32,265 nucleotides of DNA from Chara braunii (taxonomy: Eukaryota; Streptophyta; Charophyceae; Charales; Characeae), in the NCBI GenBank assembly GCA_003427395.1, contig BFEA01000045.1:2213157-2245421 (forward strand), given 5' to 3'. Below the pieces are notes generated by a model. The model did no database searches and was not told the origin of the DNA. It was given only the letters and a program-made list of their open reading frames with translations. Below, piece by piece: positions 31,141 through 32,265 of this stretch (position 1 is the first letter of the stretch; every line of letters starts with the position of its first letter). The translations under genes and the position numbers were made by a program.

Positions 31141-31460
31141 CCAGAGGTGGCAACTGGGTAACCGTTGCCCGTACCCGACCGTACCCAACTGTAACCGACA
31201 GGTTATGGGCAGGTACGGGTACCCTTCCGGAGGGGGCCATCGGTATGGGCAGGCATAAATTTTAGTTGTGGATTTCAGGGCAGGCACGGCTGCACTACGT
31301 GGAGATCACGGGCAGGCATGGGCGGGTATTGGCGGTGAAAAAGGAAAACCCGCAGGTATGGGCGGCCAAGAAAAAAAAGCATGGGTACAACTGTTATAGG
31401 GTGGTGAAAAAGAAAATCAGATGGGTATGAGCGGGTAAGCAATTCTGTTGGGTAACTGTA
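31141..31460. repeat. GGGTA/GGGCA-rich low-complexity DNA
   Basis: Irregular repeats of GGGTACGGGTA, GGGCAGGTA and their complements (CCCGTACCCGACCGTACCC near 31168). Similar GGGTGGGTA motifs return at 32170-32265, so the minisatellite between them may be embedded in one larger repeat. Confidence 0.65.
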
Positions 31461-31757
31461 CGTAATATCCACCTTCCCCCCCCTCTTCCCAGGAAATATA
31501 CAGACCGGCGGAGCTGTTTTTTTCTTAGGCACAATTTTTTTCCCTGGCGCGAATGGTGAGAAAAAGATTTCAGGAAATAGCCTCCCAACTTCGAAATTGG
31601 CCATTTTCGAAATTGGAAGGCTCCAACCTCGCCTCAGGGAGTTCCCCCTTGGAAATTGGCCAGCCGTCATGGTTGTACCCGCCGCCCTTCTGTGTGCATG
31701 CCACTGCATGGCCATCATCCGCCCGCAGTGGTTGTACCCGCTGCCGTTCTGTGTGTG

Positions 31758-31760
<3 letters not shown>

Positions 31761-31791
<31 letters not shown>
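31761..31791. repeat. GA microsatellite
   Basis: An uninterrupted GA run of about 15 repeats. It is preceded by two similar 30-bp phrases beginning TGGTTGTACCCGC (near 31670 and 31730). Confidence 0.95.
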
Positions 31792-31793
<2 letters not shown>

Positions 31794-31875
31794 CAGGTAA
31801 GTCTCCAACCGCGTGGCTAGCCTCACTCTACTTTCATCGATAGGATGAGCAAAATCAAATGAATCTCCCACGAAG

Positions 31876-32130
31876 GGCAGTTAGAGGGGATAGGGGGCGG
31901 TTAGGGACGGTTAGGGGCGGTTGGGGACGGTTAGGGGCGATAAGGGGCGGTTAGGGGCGGTTGGGGACAGTTAGGGCCAGTTAGGGGCGGTTGGGGACAG
32001 TTACGGGTGGTTAGTGGAGGGTGGGTCACAAATGCGGATGGTTAGGGGCAATTAGGCGCAGTTGGGGATGTTTAGGGGCGGTTAGGTGCGGTTGGGGACA
32101 GTTAGAGACAATTAAGTGTGGTCAAGGACA
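31876..32130. repeat. G-rich minisatellite, unit GGTTAGGGGC and variants
   Basis: About two dozen copies of a roughly 10-bp unit such as GGTTAGGGGC, GGTTGGGGAC and AGTTAGGGAC, degenerating to the right. The plus strand has many closely spaced G3-G4 runs, able in principle to form G-quadruplexes. It resembles telomeric TTAGGG or TTTAGGG only in part, because the unit length is wrong. Confidence 0.88.
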
Positions 32131-32265
32131 GTGAGTTTTTAATTTGTCATAATCGTCGATAAACAGAGAGGATTATGGGTGGGTGCATATAATTGTGGGT
32201 GGGTAGGGGTGGGTACGGGTGAAAAACAATTGGTTGGGTACGGTACAGGTGGTTAACAAAAGGTT

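Noticed and set aside
31876-32130. Interstitial telomere array
   Set aside because: The unit is about 10 bp with GGTTAGGGGC or GGTTGGGGAC. It is not a run of TTTAGGG or TTAGGG.

Overview
The window reads as repeat-rich nuclear DNA of a plant-lineage eukaryote. Nothing in it looks like an intact host gene. It holds a large degenerate Ty3/gypsy LTR retrotransposon, a mosaic of broken mitochondrial gene fragments, and a U6 snRNA pseudogene. The mitochondrial pieces (rps1, rps12, rpl14, rpl16, nad1, nad4L, nad5, cox1, cox2, LSU rRNA, group II intron reverse transcriptase) are a gene set expected of charophyte or bryophyte-type mitochondria. The Gag and Pol proteins resemble, from memory, repeat proteins of the alga Chara. 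My best guess is therefore a charophyte such as Chara; this is inference, not a search result.

Layout. Positions 1-2892 hold a 238-bp tandem repeat, short dispersed repeats and mitochondrial fragments of rpl16, rpl14 and an intron reverse transcriptase. Positions 2893-8690 and 25016-30989 are two direct copies of a very long (about 5.8-6.0 kb) sequence. I interpret them as LTRs of a minus-strand element, because a sequence matching the 3' end of tRNA-Asp (one mismatch) lies 2 bp inside the right copy. Between the copies on the minus strand, from right to left, are Gag (with an internal inverted segment), a CCHC zinc knuckle, aspartic protease, reverse transcriptase, RNase H and integrase (18461-24790), then an extra Gag-like third reading frame (15642-18258). 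All are interrupted by stops and frameshifts, so the element is dead. Positions 13516-15641 have no recognised gene. Positions 9965-13515 are the main mitochondrial mosaic and 9129-9225 is the U6 pseudogene. To the right of 30990 lie GGGTA-rich low-complexity DNA, a GA microsatellite and a G-rich minisatellite.

The most unusual structure is inside the LTR. About ten short hairpins occur per copy, each with nearly the same 20-nt core (CATTCATCTTAGAAACAATG) but with a different flanking stem, and the two sides of each stem stay complementary to each other. This looks like selection on, or recurrent generation of, RNA or DNA secondary structure. A second set of about five hairpin-bearing units lies next to it. 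The two LTR copies also share a block of about 1.45 kb in which I see no difference, although they differ clearly on both sides of it. That is the pattern expected of gene conversion or of an assembly artefact.

How the parts fit: the retroelement genes form one Gag-Pol system that is no longer functional. The mitochondrial fragments are shuffled in order and orientation and mixed with non-mitochondrial filler, as expected of a composite nuclear mitochondrial insertion. Similar fragments lie on both sides of the left LTR copy. Either the mosaic was interrupted by that LTR, or two insertions share a source.
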